Source: Alphaproteobacteria bacterium (GTDB lineage: Bacteria > Pseudomonadota > Alphaproteobacteria > VGDZ01). Taken from it: DNA of 43,354 bases. Positions 25,580-32,696 of the stretch are shown piece after piece. Position 1 is the stretch's first letter. Each line of letters starts with the position of its first letter. Below the pieces are notes generated by a model. That model ran no database searches and was not told the DNA's origin. It saw only the letters and a list, made by a program, of their open reading frames with translations. The position numbers and the translations under genes were made by a program. The stretch is taken from contig VGDZ01000022.1 of NCBI GenBank assembly GCA_016869515.1, positions 1 through 43,354 on the forward strand, given 5' to 3'.

Positions 25580-27163
25580 TTGGTCATGTCGGGCATCCGG
25601 TTCGACATTTCGGACTCGATGCGCGCCAGGGAAGACAAGAAACGGGCCGAAGCCCAGTTGCTGGCCCTGGTCGCCAACGCACCGGTCTCGATCAACATCC
25701 GCGACGCCGCGGGCCGTTACGTCGTCGCCAGCCCGTTTGCCTCCACGCTGCGCAGGATTCCGTTCCAGGATTGCGTCGGCCGGACCCCGCATCAGATATT
25801 CCCCAAGGATTTCGCCGACAAGGTCTTGGCCGAAGACCGCGAGATCCTGGCCACGAAAAAGACGCTGCGGCAGGAGCAGATTCGGCATGACCAAAACGGC
25901 GAGCGGATTCATGCCGTGGTCAAGTTCCCGATTCTCGACGACGCCGGACAGGCGATCGGAGTCGGCGTCATCAACGAGGACATCACCGAGCGCCGGTCGG
26001 CCGAGGCGCGCATCAACCACCTGCAAAAGCTCGAGGCCGTCGGCCAATTGACCGCCGGCGTGGCGCACGACTTCAACAACCTGCTGACCGTGATCCTGGG
26101 CAATCTGGAACTGATCGACCAATACGGCGTCGACGACAGCTTCAAGGCGCGCATCGGCCGCGCCCTGCTGGCCACCGGCCAGGGCGCCGATCTGACCCAG
26201 AAGCTGTTGGCTTTCGGCCGCAAGATGCCGCTGCTGCCGGTGGTGCTGGACGTCGCCGCGCAGGCGGCCGAGCTGCGGTCGATGCTGGAGCGGACCCTGC
26301 CGGAATCGATCGCCATCGAGCTGCCGCCGCCGACGCTGGCCGCCTGGGTGCGGTGCGACCGCGGGCAGTTGGAGAGCGCGCTGTTGAACCTGGCGATCAA
26401 TGCGCGCGACGCCATGCCCGCGGGCGGCGGGCTGACGATCGGCATTTCCTCGCTGGCGGTCGGCGACGACACCAAGGGCGCGCTCGATCTTGCGCCCGGG
26501 CGCTACGTCGCCATCGCCGTGCGCGACAGCGGCAGCGGCATGAGTCCGGAGGTGCTGGCGCGCGCGTTCGAGCCTTTCTTCACCACCAAGGAAGTCGGCA
26601 GGGGCTCGGGTCTCGGCTTGTCGATGGTCTACGGTTTCTGCAAGCAGTCGGGCGGAACCGCGACCGTGACCAGCGCCCTCGGCCAGGGCACGACGGTGAC
26701 GCTCTATTTGCCCGAGGCCGCGGCGCCGCGACCGGGCGCGGGAAACCAATCCCTTTCCAACAATGCCGCCGAGCCCGGCCGCCGCGAGCGGCGCATCCTG
26801 CTGGTCGAGGACGACGAGAACGTGCGCAACACCGTGGCCGAGCAGATTTCGCACGCGGGCTATGCGGTGACGCCGGCGTCCGATTCGGCCGAGGGGTTGG
26901 CCCTGCTCGGCCAAGGACGACCCTTCGATCTGCTGCTGAGCGACATCGTGCTGCCCGGTCCGATGAACGGGAAGGAGCTGGCCGATCATGCGCGGCGGAC
27001 ATATCCTGGAATCCGGGTGATTTTGATGTCGGGCTATCCTCGGGGCCATGTCGGCGAAGACGGCGCCGCCGCGGCGCGCTATGCTTTTCTTCAGAAGCCC
27101 GTGCAGCGCTACGCCCTGATGGCAGCAATCGAGACGGAGATGCGCACCGATGGCGCCGGATAA
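25580..27163 (+). CDS. C-terminal part of a split hybrid histidine kinase (PAS-HisKA-HATPase-REC)
   Basis: The same frame continues after the TGA. The first usable starts are TTG 25580 and ATG 25586. The rest of the second PAS domain and a third PAS (NAPVSINIRDAAGRYVV) are followed by the HisKA helix LTAGVAHDFNNLLTVI with the phospho-accepting His. The ATPase motifs are LLNLAINARDAMP (N box), RDSGSGMSPEV (G1) and GRGSGLGLSMV (G2). A receiver domain with LLSDIVLPG carries the Asp (residue 1038 of the full reconstruction). All catalytic residues are present. If translated alone it would be a soluble, unsensed kinase. It overlaps the response-regulator gene by 14 bases. Confidence 0.85.
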   Translation: MVMSGIRFDISDSMRAREDKKRAEAQLLALVANAPVSINIRDAAGRYVVASPFASTLRRIPFQDCVGRTPHQIFPKDFADKVLAEDREILATKKTLRQEQIRHDQNGERIHAVVKFPILDDAGQAIGVGVINEDITERRSAEARINHLQKLEAVGQLTAGVAHDFNNLLTVILGNLELIDQYGVDDSFKARIGRALLATGQGADLTQKLLAFGRKMPLLPVVLDVAAQAAELRSMLERTLPESIAIELPPPTLAAWVRCDRGQLESALLNLAINARDAMPAGGGLTIGISSLAVGDDTKGALDLAPGRYVAIAVRDSGSGMSPEVLARAFEPFFTTKEVGRGSGLGLSMVYGFCKQSGGTATVTSALGQGTTVTLYLPEAAAPRPGAGNQSLSNNAAEPGRRERRILLVEDDENVRNTVAEQISHAGYAVTPASDSAEGLALLGQGRPFDLLLSDIVLPGPMNGKELADHARRTYPGIRVILMSGYPRGHVGEDGAAAARYAFLQKPVQRYALMAAIETEMRTDGAG

Positions 27164-27560
27164 AGCCCCCAGCCGCACCCTGATCGTGGTCGACGACGAC
27201 CACAAGATCCGCGCCACCATCCGCGACATCGCCGAATCCGACGGCTGGACGGTGCTGGAAGCCGAGAACGGCAAGCACATGGTCGAGGTCTGCACCAAGG
27301 CCAAGGCCGAGCCCGATTTGGTCCTGCTCGACATGGTGATGCCGGAGGCCGACGGGTTCGAGGCGCTCGAGCGGATCGAGAAGCTGAAATGCCGGGCGCG
27401 GATCGTGATCATGTCGGGCTTCGCGCCGCATCTGGCGGAGGCCGGAGTCACCATCGGACGCGATCGCGGCCTCGACGTGGTCGGCCCCCTGCTCAAGCCG
27501 TTCTCGAACCAGGATTTGCGCGGCGTGCTGACGGGGACGCGGCGTCAGGCTAGGGCATGA
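27150..27560 (+). CDS. Single-domain response regulator (receiver only)
   Basis: A 136-residue CheY-like receiver. The acidic pair is in LIVVDDDHKIRA, the phospho-acceptor Asp in VLLDMVMPEADGF, the conserved Ser in VIMSGFAP and the conserved Lys in LLKPFSN. There is no output domain, so it acts by protein contact or as a phosphorelay intermediate. It overlaps the kinase gene by 14 bases, and is the likely partner of its receiver or HisKA domain. The final codons and TGA stop lie within repeat copy 3, which has thus defined or altered the C-terminus. Confidence 0.92.
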   Translation: MAPDKAPSRTLIVVDDDHKIRATIRDIAESDGWTVLEAENGKHMVEVCTKAKAEPDLVLLDMVMPEADGFEALERIEKLKCRARIVIMSGFAPHLAEAGVTIGRDRGLDVVGPLLKPFSNQDLRGVLTGTRRQARA

Positions 27561-27687
27561 TCGATCTGTCTTGAACCCTAGGGTTCAAGACAGATCGATC
27601 ATGCCCTCGTATCCCGCTCTGGACCGCGATTCACGGTTTGCATGGAATAGCGTCTTTGATTCCAAGCAAACCGATCGCGGTCTAGGG
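27550..27687 (+). repeat. Dispersed two-hairpin repeat, copy 3 (long form, perfect palindrome)
   Basis: Bounded by CTAGGG at 27550 and TCTAGGG ending at 27687. Bases 27553-27606 form a perfect 54-base palindrome (26-bp arms, GGGCATGATCGATCTG at the outer end, CCCTAGGG at the centre). The linker CTCGTATCCCGCTCT leads into a long second hairpin from GGACCGCGAT (27621) to ATCGCGGTC (27682), with inner arms GGTTTGC/GCAAACC. It is the best-preserved copy. It carries the stop codon of the response regulator. Confidence 0.9.
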
Positions 27688-27762
27688 GACAGCTTCGCTC
27701 GGTCCGAAACCTGCCGATCGTCCGCCGTCACCGGGCCCTGATGCGCCCGCGCGCGGCGCCGC

Positions 27763-29109
27763 TCACAAATAGCGCCACCAGACGTAGACATGGCTGATGG
27801 CGATGCTGACCAGCATCATCGGGAAGGCGTATTTCAGGAAGGTCAGGAAGCGGAACGGCACGCCGTTGCGCTCGGCGATGCCGGCCACGGTCAAATTCGC
27901 CGAGGCCCCGATCAGCGAGCCGTTGCCGCCCAGGCACGCCCCCAGCGACAGCGACCACCACAGCGGCATCAGCCCCTCGGGCCCGCCGAAGGCCGGCGCC
28001 ATCTCCTTGATCAGCGGGATCATGGTGGCGACGAAGGGGATGTTGTCGATGATCGCCGAAAGGATGGCCGAGGCCCACAGGATCGCCAGCGCGGTGAGGG
28101 CGAGGTCGCCGCCGGTCGCCGTCAGCATGGCATCGGCCAGGATCTTCAACAGCCCCGCCACCTCGACGCCGCGGATCACCACGAACAGGCCGACGAAGAA
28201 GAAGATCGTGATCCACTCGACCTCGTTGAAGGCGTGGACGGTCTTTTCGGACTGGGTCTCGGGCGGATGGCCGAGCGCGTCCAGCATCATCAGCACCGCC
28301 GCCCCCAGCATGGCGATCGCCCCCGGTTCCTGGTGCAGCTGGCGCTGCGCCACGAAGCCGAGGATGACGACGCCCAGCACCCACAGCGACTTTTTCATCA
28401 GCCGCGGATCGACGATCGCGCTGTGGGCCTTCATCGCCATGATCCGCGCCTTGGCGGCGTCGGAGGCGGCCATCGAGCGGCCCCACAGCAGATGCGTCAT
28501 CGCCAGCTGCACCGCCATCACCACCACCACCACCGGCGTCAGGTTGTAGACGAAATCGTTGAAGCTGAGCCCGACCAGCGAGCCGATCAGGATGTTGGGC
28601 GGATCGCCGATCAGCGTCGCAGTGCCGCCGATGTTGGAGGCGAAGATCTCGGCGAACAGGAAGGGATAGGGCGGGACCTCGAGTTCCTTGCACAGGGCCA
28701 GCGTCACCGGCGCCACCAGCAGCACGGTGGTGACGTTGTCGAGCAGCGCCGAGAACACCGCCGTCACCGTCGACAACAGGATCATGATCATCGCCGGATT
28801 GCCCTTGGACCACTGCGCCGAGACGATGGCGACGTACTGGAACACGCCGCATTTGCGCGTCACCGCCACCAGGATCATCATCCCGGTCAGCAGCGCGATG
28901 GTGTTCCAGTCGATGCCCTTGACGGCCTCGGGGAAGTCGAGCGCGCCCACCAGCAGCACCACGCCGGCGCCGACCAGCGCGGCGATGGCGCGGTTGAGCT
29001 TTTCCGACATGATGGTGGCGTAGACCACCACCAGGATGGCGGTCGAAACCCACAGCGGGTCGAGGCCGAACCAAATATGCGGCTCGAACGGGCCGGCGCT
29101 GCCGTGCAT
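27763..29109 (-). CDS. ArsB/NhaD-family ion transporter
   Basis: A 448-residue inner-membrane protein of the ion transporter superfamily (ArsB/NhaD, CitMHS-like), with 10-12 hydrophobic segments. Marker stretches are DWNTIALLTGMMILVAVTRK, FSALLDNVTTVLLVAPVT and the hairpin SNIGGTATLIGDPPNILIG in the first half, with the matching second-half IDNIPFVATMIPLI and GACLGGNGSLIGASAN. These fit Na+/H+ antiporters or arsenite/organic anion carriers. No arsR, arsC or regulator is nearby, which argues against an arsenic operon. A GGGAG ribosome site precedes the ATG. Exact ion unknown. Confidence 0.9.
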   Translation of the reverse strand: MHGSAGPFEPHIWFGLDPLWVSTAILVVVYATIMSEKLNRAIAALVGAGVVLLVGALDFPEAVKGIDWNTIALLTGMMILVAVTRKCGVFQYVAIVSAQWSKGNPAMIMILLSTVTAVFSALLDNVTTVLLVAPVTLALCKELEVPPYPFLFAEIFASNIGGTATLIGDPPNILIGSLVGLSFNDFVYNLTPVVVVVMAVQLAMTHLLWGRSMAASDAAKARIMAMKAHSAIVDPRLMKKSLWVLGVVILGFVAQRQLHQEPGAIAMLGAAVLMMLDALGHPPETQSEKTVHAFNEVEWITIFFFVGLFVVIRGVEVAGLLKILADAMLTATGGDLALTALAILWASAILSAIIDNIPFVATMIPLIKEMAPAFGGPEGLMPLWWSLSLGACLGGNGSLIGASANLTVAGIAERNGVPFRFLTFLKYAFPMMLVSIAISHVYVWWRYL

Positions 29110-29128
29110 CTAGCGATCTCCCGGATGG

Positions 29129-29148
29129 GGGCGCGGGACCCCGCGCCC
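29129..29148 (-). promoter_or_regulatory. Hairpin just upstream of the ArsB/NhaD-type gene
   Basis: GGGCGCGG and CCGCGCCC form a perfect 8-bp stem around a 4-base loop, ending 20 bases before the start codon at 29109. No T-run follows. It could close the upstream transcript from the island or structure the leader of the transporter message. The remaining gap (29149-29306) shows one copy of the 26-bp direct repeat and no gene. Confidence 0.4.
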
Positions 29149-29199
29149 GAAGAAAGGCGGGCGGAGTGTGCCGCCGTTTCAGGGCCGGGGCAAGAGCGA

Positions 29200-29225
29200 C
29201 GGCGGCTCGGACGGAGCGCCTTGAG
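29200..29225 (+). repeat. 26-bp direct repeat, left copy
   Basis: Identical over 26 bases to 31448-31473 and in the same orientation. The repeat begins CGGCGGCTCGG and ends GCGCCTTGAG. It lies 82 bases beyond the end of the DUF6973-like gene. Together the two copies bracket the three-gene island. Confidence 0.85.
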
Positions 29226-29306
29226 CGGGCGGCGAAGGGGCCTTACTGCTTTCGCCGAAGAACCGAGGCACGTTACCCCGCGCGCCCCGGCCCCCGGCGA
29301 ATCGAA

Positions 29307-30152
29307 TCACCCCGGCGCAGCGCGGGTGTGGGCGCGGACCGCGACCTGGCCGCGGGTATAAGCCCGCACCGCGATCGCCCCGCCGTGGCGCGTCGGCAGA
29401 TCGCGCTTGGGCTTGATGCGGCCCTCGGCGTCGCGCTCGACCGGCCCATCGCCGTAGAAGTGCTGGTGCCAGCCCGAAACCATCTCGCGCACCGCCTGGT
29501 GATCGGGGTCCCAACCCCGCCAATAGGCGTCCGACGCCATCAGCCCGTCGATGTCCCCGGCGGTGAGGGATTCCGGCGCCTGAGCCATGATCCACATCAT
29601 GTCAGCCGGCTCCGGACTATCGCGCCAGTCACGATGGCGATGTTCCTCACCGCCTCTATCGTATTTGCCGTAGTCGGGCTCCTTCCACTGCGGAGGCCAA
29701 TTGCCTTCAGGACTGCTCCAAATTGCGGATGGCGGGATAACAGGTACCCCATCGCCGGTCTCGCCGCGCGCGGCAGCGTCGATGCGTTCGCGGGCCTGAA
29801 CTACGATCTCGTCGAAGGTCTTGGCCTCGCGACCGATCTTGATCCCGATCTCGTTGTTGTGGAGATCCATGGCCTTTTCGTTTGGCGATTGGCTGTAGAG
29901 CTTGTCGCCTTTCCATTCGTTGGCGTCCAGCACGGTACGGGCGGCATTTTCGCCGTGAATGCGGGTCAATTCTGCAGCCCAAAGAACGTGGCGATATGCA
30001 TCGGCCGGCCCATTGTGGACTCCGGGCAAGTCCGATCTCTGCGATTCCAATCGTGCCGCCTGGATCGAAGGCGCCATGCTTTCGATCAGCCGGACGCTCG
30101 GCTTGGGGTGACTGTCTTTGTCGACCGACGGCGACGTCTGATATCCGTCCAT
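29307..30152 (-). CDS. DUF6973-like domain protein, candidate toxin/effector
   Basis: A 281-residue protein with no signal peptide or membrane helix. Residues about 47-107 carry the pattern I associate with DUF6973: NGPADAYRHVLWAAEL, then Glu79, then MDLHNNEIGIKIG (95-107). The invariant-looking Asp51, Arg54, His55, Glu79, Asp96, His98 and two Asn could form an active or metal site. The domain occurs in bacterial toxin-type proteins; the biochemical activity is unknown to me. The tail holds the near-repeat AVRAYTR / AVRAHTR. AAGGAG lies 10 bases before ATG 30152. It is third in a minus-strand operon after two paralogous membrane-anchored proteins. The effector role is inference. Confidence 0.7.
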   Translation of the reverse strand: MDGYQTSPSVDKDSHPKPSVRLIESMAPSIQAARLESQRSDLPGVHNGPADAYRHVLWAAELTRIHGENAARTVLDANEWKGDKLYSQSPNEKAMDLHNNEIGIKIGREAKTFDEIVVQARERIDAAARGETGDGVPVIPPSAIWSSPEGNWPPQWKEPDYGKYDRGGEEHRHRDWRDSPEPADMMWIMAQAPESLTAGDIDGLMASDAYWRGWDPDHQAVREMVSGWHQHFYGDGPVERDAEGRIKPKRDLPTRHGGAIAVRAYTRGQVAVRAHTRAAPG

Positions 30153-30169
30153 GATTCAACTACTCCTTT

Positions 30170-30673
30170 TCAGGTGGCAGGCTTGAGTTGGCTTGGCGCG
30201 AAGTAGGCGCGAATGCATGCGCTGCTTTCGACCGACCCGGGGCCGATCGAAATCCGGAAAAGGCATCGCGGCGCGCCGTCCAGATGACCACCGAAGTCGA
30301 TTGGGTGTCGTTCAGGTGGAGCATCGGCCTGGCGTCGGAAGCTCACCTCGCCCCTGGCCGAAGCCGCATAGATCTCTCCGGTCACCGGCTTCGCCTCGGG
30401 GCCTTTGAACGGATTTAACCCCATGAGCACGGTCGCGGAGCGCGGCTTGAATTGCTCGATTCGGTCGACCACGCCCCCGTTATGACTGATCGCGAGATCG
30501 AACAATGCCTCGCCAGTGCGATTTTCGATCAAGAGAATCGTCTTGAAGTTCTCGATTTCAGACCATCTCGAATATCGCCAACCGCCATAGGCCAAGCCCA
30601 ACAGCAGCGCCAAGCCCGCCAACGACCACAGCGTCCGTTTGAGAATGCGACCGGGGGGCGATGGGCGGATCAT
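30170..30673 (-). CDS. Membrane-anchored paralogue A of the island (candidate immunity protein)
   Basis: A 167-residue protein: short basic N-terminus, one membrane helix (about residues 14-28, WSLAGLALLLGLAYG), then a soluble domain expected in the periplasm. It shares the anchor and several blocks with the next gene: LFDLAISHNG against LFDLTVSHNG, GLNPFKGP against GLNPLKGP, and a late CLFRISI against CLFVIRI. The two are therefore tandem duplicates that have diverged. AGGAG stands nine bases before ATG 30673. The stop is 17 bases before the DUF6973-like start. No known family is recognised. A role as an immunity or accessory protein for the neighbour is inference. Confidence 0.75.
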   Translation of the reverse strand: MIRPSPPGRILKRTLWSLAGLALLLGLAYGGWRYSRWSEIENFKTILLIENRTGEALFDLAISHNGGVVDRIEQFKPRSATVLMGLNPFKGPEAKPVTGEIYAASARGEVSFRRQADAPPERHPIDFGGHLDGAPRCLFRISIGPGSVESSACIRAYFAPSQLKPAT

Positions 30674-30685
30674 TGTCGCGGCTCC

Positions 30686-31177
30686 TTAGCTGCGGGCAGG
30701 GAACGACTGCGGCTCGGCCAGATGCTGAACTACGCATTCGCTGGTCTCGGCCCCGAGCGGACGGATTCGGATAACGAACAAACAGCGGGAGCGACCGCCT
30801 CTCAGATGTCCGCCAACGAACACCTGATGGGCGATGGGAGTGGAGTTCGGTATCGGCGCGTATGCGATCTCGGCGCTCGCCCTGGCTTGATAGACCTCGT
30901 CGGTAACCGGTGCTGCGGACGGCCCCTTGAGCGGATTTAAGCCTCGAATCGCCATGCGTTTATTCGCATCCAAGCGATCTTGCCGATGGACGATTTCGCC
31001 ATTGTGGCTGACGGTCAGGTCGAACAATGCTCGATCGGCCGCATTTTCGATGACCAGGACGGTCGAGAATGTTTCTAGGCTGGCCCGCGCCAAGAAAATC
31101 AGGGTGCCATAGGCTAAGCCCAACAGCAGCGCCAGGCCCGCCAGCGACCACAGCGTCCATTTCACAAAACGGCGCAT
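30686..31177 (-). CDS. Membrane-anchored paralogue B of the island (candidate immunity protein)
   Basis: A 163-residue protein with one N-terminal helix (WSLAGLALLLGLAYG at about residues 9-23) and a soluble domain homologous to the downstream gene. I start it at ATG 31177 because GGGAGG lies seven bases upstream; the frame also has an ATG at 31234, but that codon falls inside the promoter spacer and cannot be transcribed from it. It is the first gene of the island operon, 12 bases before paralogue A. Family unknown. Confidence 0.75.
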   Translation of the reverse strand: MRRFVKWTLWSLAGLALLLGLAYGTLIFLARASLETFSTVLVIENAADRALFDLTVSHNGEIVHRQDRLDANKRMAIRGLNPLKGPSAAPVTDEVYQARASAEIAYAPIPNSTPIAHQVFVGGHLRGGRSRCLFVIRIRPLGAETSECVVQHLAEPQSFPARS

Positions 31178-31220
31178 CGATCTGCCTCCCCTTGCGGTGG
31201 GTTCTCGACGTGTTTCTGTA

Positions 31221-31249
31221 TATATAGTGAACATTGATCCTTATGTCAA
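31221..31249 (-). promoter_or_regulatory. Consensus sigma-70 promoter of the island operon
   Basis: On the minus strand TTGACA (31249-31244) is followed after exactly 17 bases by TATATA (31226-31221). The region is markedly AT-rich compared with the rest of the window. Transcription would begin near 31214, giving a leader of about 37 bases before ATG 31177. A near-perfect housekeeping promoter is unusual in this GC-rich genome and suggests constitutive expression or foreign origin. Confidence 0.75.
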
Positions 31250-31447
31250 GAACACAGATGCAACTTTATAAAAATCCTCTAGAAACCTAGTGCTTTGTTT
31301 TTACAGAGATTTTTGCAACCGGATCGAGCGGGCACACCGGCCCAATGCCGGGCAACAATTCACGCGGCCCGCCTGCATGGCCCGCAATGCCTTCGTGCCG
31401 CCATGCGCGCGGAAGGCGGTCAAGCTCGATATCGACCGCGACAGCAA

Positions 31448-31473
31448 CGGCGGCTCGGACGGAGCGCCTTGAG
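31448..31473 (+). repeat. 26-bp direct repeat, right copy
   Basis: Exact match to 29200-29225, same orientation, 2.25 kb apart. The sequence just outside the two copies differs, so the duplication is confined to the repeat. It is compatible with a recombination or insertion scar at the edges of the island. Confidence 0.85.
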
Positions 31474-31520
31474 TGGTTCCTTCCTTAGAGCTGGATGGCT
31501 AAAGCGACGACAAACCTGCC

Positions 31521-31549
31521 TTGACAAACCGCCTGTTATTCGCTATATG
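31521..31549 (+). promoter_or_regulatory. Orphan consensus promoter
   Basis: TTGACA (31521-31526), a 17-base spacer, and TATATG (31544-31549) followed by TTCTGTTCC. The match is strong but no confident gene lies downstream on this strand before the end of the antisense ubiE. It could drive a small RNA, a transcript antisense to ubiE, or be the remains of a lost gene. Confidence 0.5.
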
Positions 31550-31713
31550 TTCTGTTCCCCAAACTGACCCCCAGCCCCCATGCTGCCGCTCCATAACCCC
31601 ACCCCTGTCCTTCCGGCGGGGGTAGTGGCGTTTTTGGGCCGGAAAACGGCATTGCGCAGCATGTCCTTGCGATTCCTGAATACTATCAACGGACTAGGCC
31701 ATTCCGAATTGGC

Positions 31714-31752
31714 CATTTGCGCGCATTTGCGGCTCGGTTCCGCGCATTTGCG
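31714..31752 (+). repeat. Three phased CATTTGCG motifs
   Basis: CATTTGCG occurs at 31714, 31724 and 31745. The spacings of 10 and 21 bases place all three on the same face of the helix, as in multi-site operators. Two copies sit in the longer context CGCATTTGCG. No bound regulator can be named. Confidence 0.45.
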
Positions 31753-31828
31753 CGCTGATCGTGACCCAACCCGCGCCGAACTGGCCCCGAACCGGACCGT
31801 ATCCGCCGCGTTCCGCGCCGCCTGTGAA

Positions 31829-32650
31829 CTAAATCCGCCAGCCTTGGTGAATGGCGACGATGCCGCCGGCCAGGTTGTCGTAGCCCGTGCGCTCGAACCC
31901 GGCCGCCTGCATCAGCGCCAGCAGCCGCTCCTGGTCGGGAAACTTGCGGATGCTTTCGGCCAGATAGACATAGGCCTCGCGATCGCGGGCGACGCGGGCG
32001 CCGATCTCGGGCAGCACCTCGAACGACCACCAGTCATAGGCGCGCTCCAGCCCCGGCAAAGCGAGGCGGCTGAATTCGAGACAGAAGAACCGTCCGCCCG
32101 GACGCAGCACCCGCCGCATCTCGGCCAGCGCGCGGGGGATGTCGGTCATGTTGCGCAGGCCGAAGGCCACGGTCACGGCATCGACGCTGCGATCCGCCAG
32201 CGGCAGCGCCTCGGCATCGCCGCAGACGTAATCCAGGCCGGCGATGCGGCCGCGATCGGCCGAGCGATCCCGCCCCTCGGCCAGCATGGCGGCGTTGATG
32301 TCGCAGACCGTGACCCGGCTGCCCGCGGGCGCGCGGGCCAGGACGCGCCGCGCCACGTCGGCCGTGCCGCCCGCCACGTCCAGCACAAGCAGCGGCTCGC
32401 GCGGATCGAGCGCGTCCACCAGCGCCTCCTTCCAGCGCCGATGCAGGCCGAGCGACATCAGGTCGTTCATCGCATCGTAGCGCCGCGCCACGCTGTCGAA
32501 CACCTCGCGCACCAGCCGCGCCTTGTCGCCGCGCGCCACCTTGCGAAAGCCGAAATCGACCGCCTCGCTCGCGGCCGCCTCGCCCGCGCTTCCCGTACGC
32601 ACGGCTTCCGCCCGCGGCTCCGTCCGCCTTCTCGCGCCCGCCTTCGCCAT
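31829..32650 (-). CDS. ubiE: Ubiquinone/menaquinone biosynthesis C-methyltransferase UbiE
   Basis: A 273-residue SAM-dependent methyltransferase that methylates the benzoquinone (or demethylmenaquinone) ring during quinone synthesis. The UbiE signatures are YDAMNDLMSLGLHRRWK, the SAM loop LDVAGGTADVA (motif I) and VTVAFGLRNMTD. The C-terminus YDNLAGGIVAIHQGWRI is also typical. ATG 32650 adds a basic N-terminal extension of about 25 residues beyond the usual start; a shorter start is possible. It is divergent from mutM with 46 bases between them, a common alphaproteobacterial arrangement, but the usual downstream ubiB is missing. Confidence 0.95.
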   Translation of the reverse strand: MAKAGARRRTEPRAEAVRTGSAGEAAASEAVDFGFRKVARGDKARLVREVFDSVARRYDAMNDLMSLGLHRRWKEALVDALDPREPLLVLDVAGGTADVARRVLARAPAGSRVTVCDINAAMLAEGRDRSADRGRIAGLDYVCGDAEALPLADRSVDAVTVAFGLRNMTDIPRALAEMRRVLRPGGRFFCLEFSRLALPGLERAYDWWSFEVLPEIGARVARDREAYVYLAESIRKFPDQERLLALMQAAGFERTGYDNLAGGIVAIHQGWRI

Positions 32651-32696
32651 GGCCCGACCATAGCGAAGCCCGGACCGGCAAGCTAGGTTCGCCGCC

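Larger units (their letters stand above)
31250..31828. other. 579-base non-coding stretch between island and ubiE
   Basis: No convincing gene is present. The first part (31250-31320) is AT-rich. A 60-codon plus-strand frame at 31290-31472 has mixed composition and ends inside the right direct repeat, so it may be a gene remnant. A consensus plus-strand promoter at 31521 has no clear gene after it; the frame starting at 31580 becomes antisense to ubiE. Three CATTTGCG motifs lie at 31714-31752. In many alphaproteobacteria ubiB follows ubiE here, and it is absent. Confidence 0.5.

Noticed and set aside
30686-31234. Longer start at ATG 31234 for paralogue B
   Set aside because: That codon lies in the promoter spacer, whereas ATG 31177 has a good GGGAGG site and puts the membrane helix at the usual place.
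31544-31560. LexA (SOS) box at TGTTCTGTTCC
   Set aside because: The alphaproteobacterial pattern GTTC-N7-GTTC is not met; the two GTTC elements nearly abut.
31580-32686. 368-codon plus-strand frame after the orphan promoter
   Set aside because: From 31829 on it is antisense to ubiE, and the first 80 codons show no domain or typical codon use; not supported as a gene.
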